From Pseudorhodobacter turbinis (lineage in GTDB: Bacteria; Pseudomonadota; Alphaproteobacteria; Rhodobacterales; Rhodobacteraceae), in contig NZ_CP039965.1 in assembly GCF_005234135.1 (NCBI RefSeq), positions 1,116,001 to 1,180,000 of the forward strand: a DNA stretch of 64,000 bases, given 5' to 3'. How positions within the stretch are numbered: the stretch's first letter is position 1; each line of letters opens with the position of its first letter. This document shows, in pieces, positions 56,681-64,000 of this stretch. Both the position numbers and the translations under genes were made by a program. The notes beneath the pieces are model-generated. The model did not search any database, was not told the DNA's origin, and saw only the letters and a program-made list of their open reading frames with translations.

Positions 56681-58240
56681 ATGACATCCCAAGCCCCAGA
56701 GGTCTCGACCGAACTCACACCTCGGCGTGTGATTGCCTTTTTTATCATGGTTTTCGGGATGTTCATGGCGATTTTGGACATCCAGATCGTTTCGGCCTCG
56801 TTGCCTGATATTCAGGCAGGTTTGGGGGCCAGCTCGGATGAGATCAGCTGGGTGCAGACCTCTTATCTGATTGCCGAAGTGATCATGATCCCGCTCTCCG
56901 GCTTCTTGGCGCGGATGATGTCCACGCGGGTTCTATTTACCATTGCGGCGGCAGGTTTTACCTGCGCCAGCTTTATGTGTGCCACCTCGACCACCATCAC
57001 CGAGATGATCATCTGGCGCGCACTTCAGGGCTTTTTGGGCGGCGGGATGATCCCTTCTGTTTTTGCCGCAGCCTTTACCATTTTCCCTCCAGCCAAGCGC
57101 AATGTGGTCTCGCCCTTGATCGGGCTGATTGCCACGCTCGCGCCAACGGTGGGGCCTACGGTGGGGGGGTATCTTAGCCATACAATGTCTTGGCATTGGC
57201 TGTTTTTGGTCAATGTCATTCCCGGCATTGGCGTGGCAATCGGCGCGTGGATGCTTATTGATTTCGACCGCCCGAACTGGAAGCTGTTTGACCGGTTTGA
57301 CTGGTGGGGGCTTGGTGCCTTGGCGGCCTTTCTGGGCGCAATGGAATTTGTGCTGGAGGAAGGCCCGTCAAACGATTGGTTCGATGACCACATGGTTGCG
57401 ATCATGACCTTGGTTATGGTGGTCGGCGGCGTTGTCACATTCTGGCGCGCCTTTACCCGCGATGAGCCGCTGGTGGATTTTTCGGCTTTTAGGGATGCCA
57501 ATTTCGCGGTCGGCTCGGTTTTCAGCTTTACCATGGGGATTGGGCTTTACGGGCTTACTTATCTTTACCCGCTGTATCTGGCGTCGATCCGTGGCTATGA
57601 CAGCCTGATGATCGGTCAGACAGTGTTCATTTCCGGCCTTGCGATGTTCCTCAGCGCGCCAGTGGTGGGCATGCTTTCCTCCAAGGTCGATCTACGGATC
57701 ATCTTGCTTGTGGGCTTTCTGGGGTTTGCCTCATCCACCTGGATGTTGACGGGAATGACGGCGGAATGGGATTTCGCTGAACTGCTGTGGCCGCAGATCA
57801 TTCGGGGGGCGTCCTTGATGTTATGCATGGTGCCGATCAATAACCTGGCACTTGGCACCTTGCCGGCAGATAAGATGAAGGGGGCGTCGGGGCTCTATAA
57901 CCTGATGCGCAACCTTGGGGGGGCGGTTGGATTGGCTGTCATCAACACATTGCTGACCGATCGCAGCAGTCTGCACAGCGCACGTCTGTCCGAGGCCCTG
58001 AACTGGACCAATGATGAGGCCGTCCGCCAGCTGGAGATGTTGGCCGCGAATGCATCCGCACGTGGGCTGGACGGCGAGATGACCGCTTTACAGCAGATGG
58101 CCGGGCGTGTGCTGGCACAGGCGACGGTAATGTCGTTTATCGATGTGTTTTATCTGATCACGGGCCTCTTTGCGGGCCTTGCCTTTGCTGCCCTATTGAT
58201 GAAACCACCCGCAAAGGGCGGCGCAGCAGAGGCGCATTGA
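56681..58240 (+). CDS. DHA2-family MFS drug efflux transporter (EmrB/QacA-type)
   Basis: The 519-residue protein has 14 predicted TM segments and the DHA2 landmarks DIQIVSASLPDIQAGLGASS, EISWVQTSYLIAEVIMIPLS and GGGMIPSVFAAAFTIFPPAK. It is the proton-driven pump partner of the EmrA-type protein encoded five bases upstream. The pair exports hydrophobic or amphipathic compounds under TetR control. Specificity is unknown. Confidence 0.92.
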   Translation: MTSQAPEVSTELTPRRVIAFFIMVFGMFMAILDIQIVSASLPDIQAGLGASSDEISWVQTSYLIAEVIMIPLSGFLARMMSTRVLFTIAAAGFTCASFMCATSTTITEMIIWRALQGFLGGGMIPSVFAAAFTIFPPAKRNVVSPLIGLIATLAPTVGPTVGGYLSHTMSWHWLFLVNVIPGIGVAIGAWMLIDFDRPNWKLFDRFDWWGLGALAAFLGAMEFVLEEGPSNDWFDDHMVAIMTLVMVVGGVVTFWRAFTRDEPLVDFSAFRDANFAVGSVFSFTMGIGLYGLTYLYPLYLASIRGYDSLMIGQTVFISGLAMFLSAPVVGMLSSKVDLRIILLVGFLGFASSTWMLTGMTAEWDFAELLWPQIIRGASLMLCMVPINNLALGTLPADKMKGASGLYNLMRNLGGAVGLAVINTLLTDRSSLHSARLSEALNWTNDEAVRQLEMLAANASARGLDGEMTALQQMAGRVLAQATVMSFIDVFYLITGLFAGLAFAALLMKPPAKGGAAEAH

Positions 58241-58244
58241 TGCT

Positions 58245-58748
58245 CTAGTTTTCGCCCGCATTGCCAACCCCGGGATGGCGGCGCGCATTCAGGGCCAAAA
58301 CATCAAACCGCAGGGTCACTTCGCCGGCCAGCTCGAACATCAAGGTTAGATCCACAGCCTGCCCTTTCTCAAGCCGTTCCGTCAGGCCGGTGATCATCAT
58401 ATGCTTGCCGCCCGGGGTCAGTGACACGCTTTCGCCGGCGGGGATGGGCAGGCCTCGGGGCAGGGGGTGCATGGCTATGATGCCATCATGGTTGACCATA
58501 TCATGGAGCATGACAGTCTCGCCAAAGGGGGCAGTAACCGACAGTAGCCTGTCATCTTGCGCGCCTGTGTTGGTCATCGTGACATAGGCCGCACCAACGG
58601 GGGCACGCGGCATGGTTGCCCGAATAAAGGCCCCCGTTATTGTGATCTCGCCCAGTTGCACTTCGGCGGCCGGTTCAGGGGTTTGCGCCAGAACCGGCGC
58701 GGCGAATACGGTTGCGCCGAAAAACATTGCGAAAAGAAGGGGTTCCAT
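58245..58748 (-). CDS. Periplasmic copper chaperone PCu(A)C
   Basis: The 167-residue exported protein has a signal peptide (cleavage near VLAQTPE). The copper site follows the family pattern: H82, M93, H116 and M118 (MLHDMVNHDG, IIAMHPL, GGKHMMI). PCu(A)C proteins deliver Cu(I) to the CuA or CuB sites of oxidases. It is the last gene of a three-gene minus-strand operon with a frameshifted PCu(A)C-domain gene and a di-heme enzyme. It appears intact. Confidence 0.9.
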   Translation of the reverse strand: MEPLLFAMFFGATVFAAPVLAQTPEPAAEVQLGEITITGAFIRATMPRAPVGAAYVTMTNTGAQDDRLLSVTAPFGETVMLHDMVNHDGIIAMHPLPRGLPIPAGESVSLTPGGKHMMITGLTERLEKGQAVDLTLMFELAGEVTLRFDVLALNARRHPGVGNAGEN

Positions 58749-58759
58749 TTGGATGATCC

Positions 58760-59640
58760 TTATCTGGGGGCGCTGTTATTGGAGGCTTCAGGTGGCGCTT
58801 GCGGATAGGCCGTTCTCCCGAAGGCATCGAACCGCGCAGAGAAATCGGGGCCAAGCGCTGCCTCTTGCGCCCTGACTTCCGCCAGAAAGGGGGTGCTGTC
58901 GCGCCGTGACATACCAAGGCTGACGAGCGTTGAGGGCAAGAGAAGGCTGTCGTTTGATATCAGCCCGGCCCTCCAGCCCTCCGGTCCGTTTCGCAAGAAA
59001 ACCCGCGCAGCCTCAAAGCCAAAGGTCCAGCCCGCGATGGCTATATCGCCCGCAATGGTGATCGGCGCGATAATGGCATCCGGTGTTGCGCGTTCGGCGC
59101 GCACAGCCGTTGTGATGTCCGCAATCGCTGCGGCGCAATCGCTGCGGCGCGGTCGATCCGGGGGGCGGCTTGCGGCATTTGCGATACGGGATCGTGTTCG
59201 GTTTCAGTTTCCATCGGATCGATCAGGAAAAACATATCGAACCGGCCGCGCTGTTGAAAAATCATCGCGCCGGTCAATTCCGCGCCCTCAAACAAGGGGC
59301 GGTTCACATTGGCAAGGCTGCCGCGCATTTCGCCCCGTGACAGCAACACAACCTCGCCTGCCGGAATGTCAATCCACGCGCGTTCTTGCATGGTGGTTGC
59401 GCCTTGTGCATCCGTGACGGGGTGGAGGAACCGCAGCTTGCCAAAGGGCGTCTCTGCCCCGAGCAGACGTTCATCCGTGGGGCCGTCATTGGCCAGCGCC
59501 ATATAGACCGCCGCAGTGTTTGCACCCAACGGGGTGGCGGGGAGCGATGGGTGGATGATTTGCAGATCACCCCAAAAGAATTCATGCGCATAGGCAGGCA
59601 GGGCGGAACAAAGCATGACAAGGAGTGCAAGTATTCTCAT
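58760..59640 (-). pseudogene. PCu(A)C-domain gene broken by a 14-bp tandem duplication
   Basis: The first frame (from ATG 59640) gives a signal peptide (ALPAYAHEF) and a PCu(A)C-like domain with HPVTDAQGATTM but no following H-x-M pair. At 59121-59150 a 14-bp unit is duplicated, which shifts the frame; that reading stops at 59041. Removing one copy restores one open frame of 288 codons down to 58760, with an unassigned C-terminal half (IAGWTFGFEAARVFLRNGPE). The gene is therefore probably a recent pseudogene, a phase-variable gene or a sequencing artefact. The start overlaps the di-heme gene by four bases. Confidence 0.72.
59121..59150. repeat. 14-bp tandem duplication causing a frameshift
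   Basis: GCAATCGCTGCGGC is repeated at 59121-59134 and 59135-59148, followed by GC of a third copy. The unit is not a multiple of three, and deleting one copy reunites the two halves of the surrounding gene. Confidence 0.9.
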
Positions 59641-60767
59641 GGGGTTATCCTATCAATGCTGGCGGGGTGATTTTCGGGCCAAGGGTCGCTATAGGCAGGG
59701 TTGGTCAGGAAGGTCCCATCCGTCAGGCTGTGCAGAAAGGCGATGATGTCCGCGATCTCATCGTCGCTGGCCTCAAACCCGATGATCATGCCGTCCTTAT
59801 GCGGATTTTGTGCACCATCCCCCGCAAAGGGGCCTTCCTCTATTTTCCGGCCTGCACGGGCGTAATGGGCCAGCACCTCCTTTAGCGTCGCGACGGAGCC
59901 ATCGTGGAAATAGGGGGCCGTTACGCCCACATTGCGCAGGCTTGGCGTGCGAAAACGCCCCATGTCATCATCCGAGCCGGTGAATTCATGAAGCCCTGTG
60001 GCCTCGGGTGGATAGGCCCCTGTGCCGTTGATGTTATAAAGTCCTGTGTTATGGCTGCCGGTTTCGGCGCTGGCGCTGCGTGTGGTCTGAAGGTTGTCGG
60101 TAAACATCACGCCCACATGGCAATGATAGCATTCAAAGCGGTGGTCAAAGAACAACTGTTCGCCCCGCTTCGCAGCATCTGAAAGGGCATCTTTCTCGTC
60201 CCAATATTTGAAACGGTCATAGGGGCTGTCGAGGGAGATCAACGTGCGTTGAAACGCGCCGAGCGCGCGGGTAACCGTAAACAGATCCACCTCTGGGCGG
60301 TCGGGAAATGCGGTTGCGAAGGCTTTGACATAATAGGGATCGGCCGAAAGGCGCGCAAATATCTCACCTTCGCGGCCGTTGCCGCCCATTTCAACAGGGT
60401 TGTCGCCAAACATCGGCACCAAGGCCTGAAACTTAAGGCTGGTCATATGGGGGTTGCCCCGTGTGAGCAGGGGGAAATAGCCGACATTGGCAAGCGACGG
60501 TGCATTGCGGATGCCAAGTGTGTCGTCGATGCCGATGCCGATGCCGATGGCTAGGGCGCGCCCGTCCGTAAAGGCGCGGGCCTGATCGTGGCAGGACGCA
60601 CAGGCGACAGTGCTGTCCAGCGAAATTCGCGCATCATAAAACAGATGGCGTCCCAGTTCGACCTTGGCCGACGTCATCGGGTTGTCTTCGGGAACGGGCG
60701 GCGGGGCCATCCACGCAGGGATTGGCCAAATGAATGGCCGCCCCATGTCGGGCAAATGATAAAGCAT
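59637..60767 (-). CDS. Di-heme cytochrome c peroxidase-like protein (MauG/MbnH type), signal peptide missing
   Basis: The 376-residue protein has two heme c motifs, C56-A-S-C-H60 and C213-Y-H-C-H217. Family segments include NPMTSAKVELGRHLFYDARI, FRTPSLRNVGVTAPYFHDGS and a C-terminal ADIIAFLHSLTDG. Such enzymes use the two hemes for peroxide reduction or for oxidising partner proteins. Both hemes need a periplasmic location, yet the frame opens directly at the mature-like sequence and upstream codons reach a stop without a start. The 5' end appears lost at a junction with a PACE gene fragment. It leads a copper-type operon. Confidence 0.82.
   Translation of the reverse strand: MLYHLPDMGRPFIWPIPAWMAPPPVPEDNPMTSAKVELGRHLFYDARISLDSTVACASCHDQARAFTDGRALAIGIGIGIDDTLGIRNAPSLANVGYFPLLTRGNPHMTSLKFQALVPMFGDNPVEMGGNGREGEIFARLSADPYYVKAFATAFPDRPEVDLFTVTRALGAFQRTLISLDSPYDRFKYWDEKDALSDAAKRGEQLFFDHRFECYHCHVGVMFTDNLQTTRSASAETGSHNTGLYNINGTGAYPPEATGLHEFTGSDDDMGRFRTPSLRNVGVTAPYFHDGSVATLKEVLAHYARAGRKIEEGPFAGDGAQNPHKDGMIIGFEASDDEIADIIAFLHSLTDGTFLTNPAYSDPWPENHPASIDRITP
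60532..60553. repeat. Short GATGCC hexanucleotide repeat in di-heme gene
   Basis: Three or so copies of a GATGCC-type hexamer encode G-I-G-I-G-I in the di-heme protein. The unit is a multiple of three, so slippage would keep the frame. Confidence 0.6.
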
Positions 60768-60783
60768 CGGAGAGGCAGTGTTC

Positions 60784-60992
60784 GTAAGACATTTACATTG
60801 CGCATTTTAGACGCAGTGCTTTTTGAGCTCGGCCAGCTATTGGTCACACTATCCATGATTGCTTACTATTTGAGGATTGGGCTGTGGCAAGCGTTTGTTA
60901 TGGATTTGGCCTTAGTCGTTTTCTACCTGATTTATGCTTTTGTGTATAACTGGGGTTATGACCAAGCCTTTCCTTTGCCCAAAGAAGGGTAG
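60784..60992 (+). pseudogene. C-terminal half of a PACE-family efflux transporter (remnant)
   Basis: About 69 codons encode a bacterial-transmembrane-pair domain: LRILDAVLFELGQLLVTLSM, LRIGLWQAFVMDLALVVFYL and FVYNWGYDQAFP. Whole PACE proteins have two such pairs in about 140-150 residues; only the second is here. Upstream the frame runs antisense into the di-heme gene with no PACE similarity and no credible start. I treat it as a remnant truncated near 60770-60785. Confidence 0.72.
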
Positions 60993-61348
60993 TCTTCGTT
61001 GACATTCTGTTCTCTATTCAAGCTTGCGGATCTTGGCAGGATCACATTCTCCAACGCCGCATTGACCGAAAGACAGGCCAAGGTAGCTTGCCAAACGGCA
61101 GCGGCGTAAGCGCAAAGCGTCAAAACAATCTAAATACCTGTTTACAAAATAAAATCGCCCACATCTCGGTGGGCGATGGTCATTTGATCTGTGTCGCAAT
61201 GGACAGTATTTCGTGTGTCTAACAACACGGGTTATTTCATTCCCTCACATCCGCGCACACAATCTAAATATAGAAAAGGCGCCCAGCGGTCATCCTATAT
61301 GTTGTATTTTGATACTCTTCGCGGGATCTTCGGCCCGATTTACAATAC
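60993..61348. other. Gene-free region with terminator
   Basis: About 355 bases between the PACE remnant and the NDUFS4-like gene. It contains the minus-strand terminator at 61154-61177. I see no gene, RNA gene or repeat beyond that. Confidence 0.45.
61154..61177 (-). terminator. Rho-independent terminator (minus strand)
   Basis: A perfect 9-bp stem (61154-61162 ATCGCCCAC with 61169-61177) has a 6-base loop. On the minus strand it is followed by TTTTATTTTG. It lies 170 bases after the stop of the NDUFS4-like gene, whose transcript it probably ends. Confidence 0.75.
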
Positions 61349-61660
61349 TCAGTGGGTCCAGACGCCGCGCCGATTGGTTGCGAAGTTGTCGCCGTATCCG
61401 CCGGGGCGAATATTGGCCTTGCGCGGTTTTGTCTCGGTCACTGAATACTGGATGCCATGGGCTTTGGCATAGGTTTCAGCAGCTTCCCGGCTGTCAAACC
61501 GCAAACGGACTTGTGCGTTCATATCCTCGCTAGAGGTCCAGCCCATCAACGGGTCCACAGACCGCGCGGATGCCGGAACAAAATCCAGAACCCAGTTTTT
61601 GGTTTTGGCTGTTCCCGATTGCATGGCATTGCGGGCGGGTTGATAAATGCGGGCGCGCAT
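61349..61660 (-). CDS. ETC complex I subunit (NDUFS4-like, ETC_C1_NDUFA4 domain)
   Basis: The 103-residue protein starts [20 protein letters not shown] and includes [20 protein letters not shown] and [20 protein letters not shown]. This pattern matches the alphaproteobacterial homologue of the accessory complex I subunit NDUFS4. In bacteria it associates with NADH dehydrogenase and is often encoded away from the nuo operon. It is divergent from uvrB and has its own terminator. Confidence 0.88.
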   Translation of the reverse strand: MRARIYQPARNAMQSGTAKTKNWVLDFVPASARSVDPLMGWTSSEDMNAQVRLRFDSREAAETYAKAHGIQYSVTETKPRKANIRPGGYGDNFATNRRGVWTH

Positions 61661-61980
61661 GGGCAGGCTCCTTGGACGTGGCTTACCACCATATGCCGGA
61701 GAAAGCGGGGGATTTGCAAGGGCTTTGCGGTTTGGTGCTGTCGACCAATCACTGGGAGTGTGGTGGGGTGTGTGGTGCGATCGGTCGACAGACTAAGCTG
61801 CTTGCACGATTACTTTGCATCATGGTTTCCAGCAACTCAACCAAAAGATGCAAAATTAGCTTGTTTATTCCATAAAATTGAAACTCATTTGCTAACTTTT
61901 TAGGAACCTTGGCTAACAACAGCTTAACAGCCCTTGAACCGGAACAAAAACGGACCAATCTTGGGGGCGAAGGAATCAGC
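61661..61980. other. Divergent promoter region (NDUFS4-like / uvrB)
   Basis: About 320 bases without a gene. A 9-bp inverted repeat (CTGTCGACC at 61738-61746, GGTCGACAG at 61783-61791) is present. A sequence GAAC-N7-GACC at 61942-61956 is one mismatch from the alphaproteobacterial SOS box GAAC-N7-GAAC and lies 25 bases before uvrB. The SOS assignment is tentative. Confidence 0.4.
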
Positions 61981-64000
61981 ATGCCCCATAACAATATGAA
62001 CGCCCCCGCAATACGGCCAGAGGTCCTGACCCGCCCCAAGCTGGAAGGCGGGCGGAGGTTTAAACTTTCGACGCCGTTTGAACCCGCAGGCGACCAGCCC
62101 ACCGCGATCAAAGAGCTGGCGGGCGGCATCATGGGGGGCGAGCGCGATCAGGTCTTGCTGGGCGCCACCGGCACCGGCAAAACCTTCACCATGGCCAAGG
62201 TGATCGAGGAAACGCAGCGCCCCGCCATCATCCTTGCGCCCAATAAAACGCTGGCCGCCCAGCTTTACGGCGAATTCAAAGGGTTTTTTCCCGATAACGC
62301 CGTCGAATATTTCGTCAGCTATTATGACTATTACCAACCCGAGGCCTATGTCGCGCGCTCCGATACCTTCATCGAAAAGGAATCGCAGATCAACGAGCAG
62401 ATCGACCGGATGCGCCACTCGGCCACGCGGGCATTGCTGGAACGTGACGATGTGATCATCATCGCTTCGGTGTCTTGCATCTATGGTATCGGCTCGGTTG
62501 AGACCTATTCCGCGATGACCCAAGACCTTGTAACCGGCCAAAGTTATGACCAACGGCAGATGATCGCGGAGCTGGTCGCCCAGCAATACCGCCGCAACGA
62601 TCAGGCGTTTCAGCGCGGTTGCTTTCGGGTGCGTGGCGATTCCCTAGAGGTCTGGCCCGCCCACCTTGAGGATCGCGCCTGGCGGTTTTCCTTTTTCGGT
62701 GAGGAGCTGGAGGCGATTATCGAATTTGACCCGCTGACGGGGGCAAAGACCGACAATTTTCAACAAATCCGTATCTATGCGAATTCGCATTATGTCACCC
62801 CGCGCCCGACGATGAACCAAGCCGTTATTGGCATCAAAAAAGAGCTGCGGATGCGGCTGGACCAGCTGACCGCCGAGGGCAAGCTTTTGGAGGCGCAGCG
62901 GTTGGAGCAACGCTGTTCCTTTGATCTGGAGATGCTGGAGGCAACTGGCGTTTGCAACGGGATTGAGAACTATTCCCGCTATTTGACGGGTCGCGCACCG
63001 GGCGAGCCACCGCCGACGTTGTTTGAATTTATCCCCGATAATGCCATTGTGTTTGCCGACGAATCCCATGTTTCCGTGCCGCAGATCGGGGGCATGTATA
63101 AGGGTGACTTTCGGCGCAAGATGACGCTGGCCGAACACGGGTTTCGCTTGCCGTCCTGCATGGACAACCGTCCCCTGAAGTTTGAGGAATGGGATGCGAT
63201 GCGCCCGCAGTCGATCTTCGTTTCGGCCACCCCTTCAAAATGGGAGCTGGAGCAAGCCGGCGGTGTGTTCACTGAACAGGTCATCCGCCCCACCGGCTTG
63301 GTTGATCCCATGGTCGAAATCCGCCCGGTTGAGGCACAAGTTGATGACCTGCTGGATGAAATCCGCCGTGTGGCACTGGCTGGCTTACGGGTCTTGGTCA
63401 CGGTGTTGACCAAGCGCATGGCCGAGGATTTGACCGAGTATTTCCACGAGCAGGGCATCCGCATCCGCTACATGCACTCGGACATTGATACGATTGAACG
63501 TATTGAAATCATTCGGGATTTGCGGCTTGGGGCGTTTGATGTGCTTGTCGGGATCAACCTTTTGCGTGAGGGGTTGGATATTCCTGAATGCGGCTTGGTT
63601 GCAATTCTGGATGCCGATAAGGAAGGGTTCCTGCGCTCTGAGACCTCATTGATCCAGACCATTGGCCGTGCGGCGCGGAACTCGGAAGGGCGGGTGATTA
63701 TGTATGCCGATCGTATCACCGGATCAATGGAACGTGCGATGGGCGAAACCGATCGTCGTCGTGCCAAACAGATCGCCTATAATGAGCTGCACGGCATCAC
63801 ACCGACGACCGTCAAGAAGAATGTCGAGGATATTCTGGCGGGGCTGTGGAAAGGCGATACCGATCAGTCACGCGTTACCGCCAAGGTCGAACCCATGCTT
63901 GGCAGCAACCTGTCGGCGCATCTGGATGCATTGCGGGTGCAAATGCGTAAAGCCGCCGAGAACCTCGAATTTGAAGAGGCCGCCCGTCTGCGCGATGAGG
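61981..64000 (+). CDS. uvrB: Excinuclease ABC subunit B (UvrB), partial
   Basis: The gene starts at ATG 61981, behind GAAGGA, and is open to the window edge (673 codons). The product is an SF2 helicase-like protein with Walker A GATGTGKT (61-68), the UvrB-specific [11 protein letters not shown] beta-hairpin region, [17 protein letters not shown] and motif [21 protein letters not shown]. With UvrA it verifies DNA damage and hands it to UvrC. The beginning of the C-terminal UVR motif ([12 protein letters not shown]) is at the edge. ATG 61996 is an alternative start. Confidence 0.96.
   Translation, partial: MPHNNMNAPAIRPEVLTRPKLEGGRRFKLSTPFEPAGDQPTAIKELAGGIMGGERDQVLLGATGTGKTFTMAKVIEETQRPAIILAPNKTLAAQLYGEFKGFFPDNAVEYFVSYYDYYQPEAYVARSDTFIEKESQINEQIDRMRHSATRALLERDDVIIIASVSCIYGIGSVETYSAMTQDLVTGQSYDQRQMIAELVAQQYRRNDQAFQRGCFRVRGDSLEVWPAHLEDRAWRFSFFGEELEAIIEFDPLTGAKTDNFQQIRIYANSHYVTPRPTMNQAVIGIKKELRMRLDQLTAEGKLLEAQRLEQRCSFDLEMLEATGVCNGIENYSRYLTGRAPGEPPPTLFEFIPDNAIVFADESHVSVPQIGGMYKGDFRRKMTLAEHGFRLPSCMDNRPLKFEEWDAMRPQSIFVSATPSKWELEQAGGVFTEQVIRPTGLVDPMVEIRPVEAQVDDLLDEIRRVALAGLRVLVTVLTKRMAEDLTEYFHEQGIRIRYMHSDIDTIERIEIIRDLRLGAFDVLVGINLLREGLDIPECGLVAILDADKEGFLRSETSLIQTIGRAARNSEGRVIMYADRITGSMERAMGETDRRRAKQIAYNELHGITPTTVKKNVEDILAGLWKGDTDQSRVTAKVEPMLGSNLSAHLDALRVQMRKAAENLEFEEAARLRDE

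Noticed and set aside
60588..60783. Upstream part of the frame containing the PACE remnant
   Set aside because: It is antisense to the di-heme gene, with no PACE-like residues before about 60784.

Overview
The window reads as a chromosomal stretch of a GC-rich alphaproteobacterium, most likely a marine or halotolerant member of the Rhodobacterales (Roseobacter group). The clues are two TAXI-type TRAP transporters with fused permeases, a complete N-type (atpDCQRBEFAG) ATPase, cydDC-cydABX, CysD with fused CysNC, PCu(A)C copper chaperones, a glycine betaine ABC system and an NDUFS4-like complex I subunit next to uvrB. This assignment rests on gene content only. I found no rRNA or tRNA gene, CRISPR array, insertion sequence or integrase.

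Layout. 1-917: the end of a probable DUF1612/HTH protein and an XRE-cupin regulator. 1311-13855: an unusual metabolic cluster. A TAXI receptor, fused TRAP permease, UspA-like protein, nitrilase-family amidohydrolase, 912-residue Orn/Lys/Arg-type decarboxylase, ATP-grasp ligase and C45 Ntn-hydrolase run on the plus strand. They converge on a CMD-family protein and a class III aminotransferase. Together they suggest import and remodelling of an amino-acid or polyamine-type amide, but the substrate cannot be read from the sequence. 14254-18010: rfbA followed by cysD-cysNC (sulfate activation to PAPS). 18169-24451: cydDC and cydABX (cytochrome bd).

24468-37996 looks like an envelope and energy-stress block. 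A minus-strand operon (AI-2E permease, EEP hydrolase, phospholipase D protein) lies divergent to a second-type ftsH. A coiled-coil protein, the nine-gene N-ATPase operon, a CBS protein and a Crp/Fnr regulator follow. ftsH and the N-ATPase operon share the same promoter layout: an FNR-type box exactly 22 nt upstream of a -10-like hexamer, which implies low-oxygen control.

38186-40912 encodes one soluble 908-residue protein that fuses an SGNH hydrolase, a trypsin-like protease and an endonuclease/exonuclease/phosphatase domain, with the expected active-site residues visible in all three. It is the most unusual single gene here. 41110-43400: a DsbA-like protein, a 22-residue membrane microprotein and another AI-2E permease. 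43431-48329: glycine betaine ProX-ProV-ProW and an XRE-cupin regulator. 48719-50743: a YbaY-NlpE-META fusion protein and a HIT protein. 50977-54433: a second TAXI-TRAP system with a DUF1850 protein. 54730-58240: TetR and an EmrAB-type efflux pump, with two matching putative TetR operators between them.

58245-60992 is a decaying copper-linked locus. It holds a PCu(A)C chaperone, a second PCu(A)C-domain gene broken by a 14-bp tandem duplication, and a di-heme peroxidase-like gene lacking a signal peptide. That gene abuts the C-terminal half of a PACE efflux gene at what looks like a deletion junction. The window ends with an NDUFS4-like gene and a partial uvrB running off the right edge.
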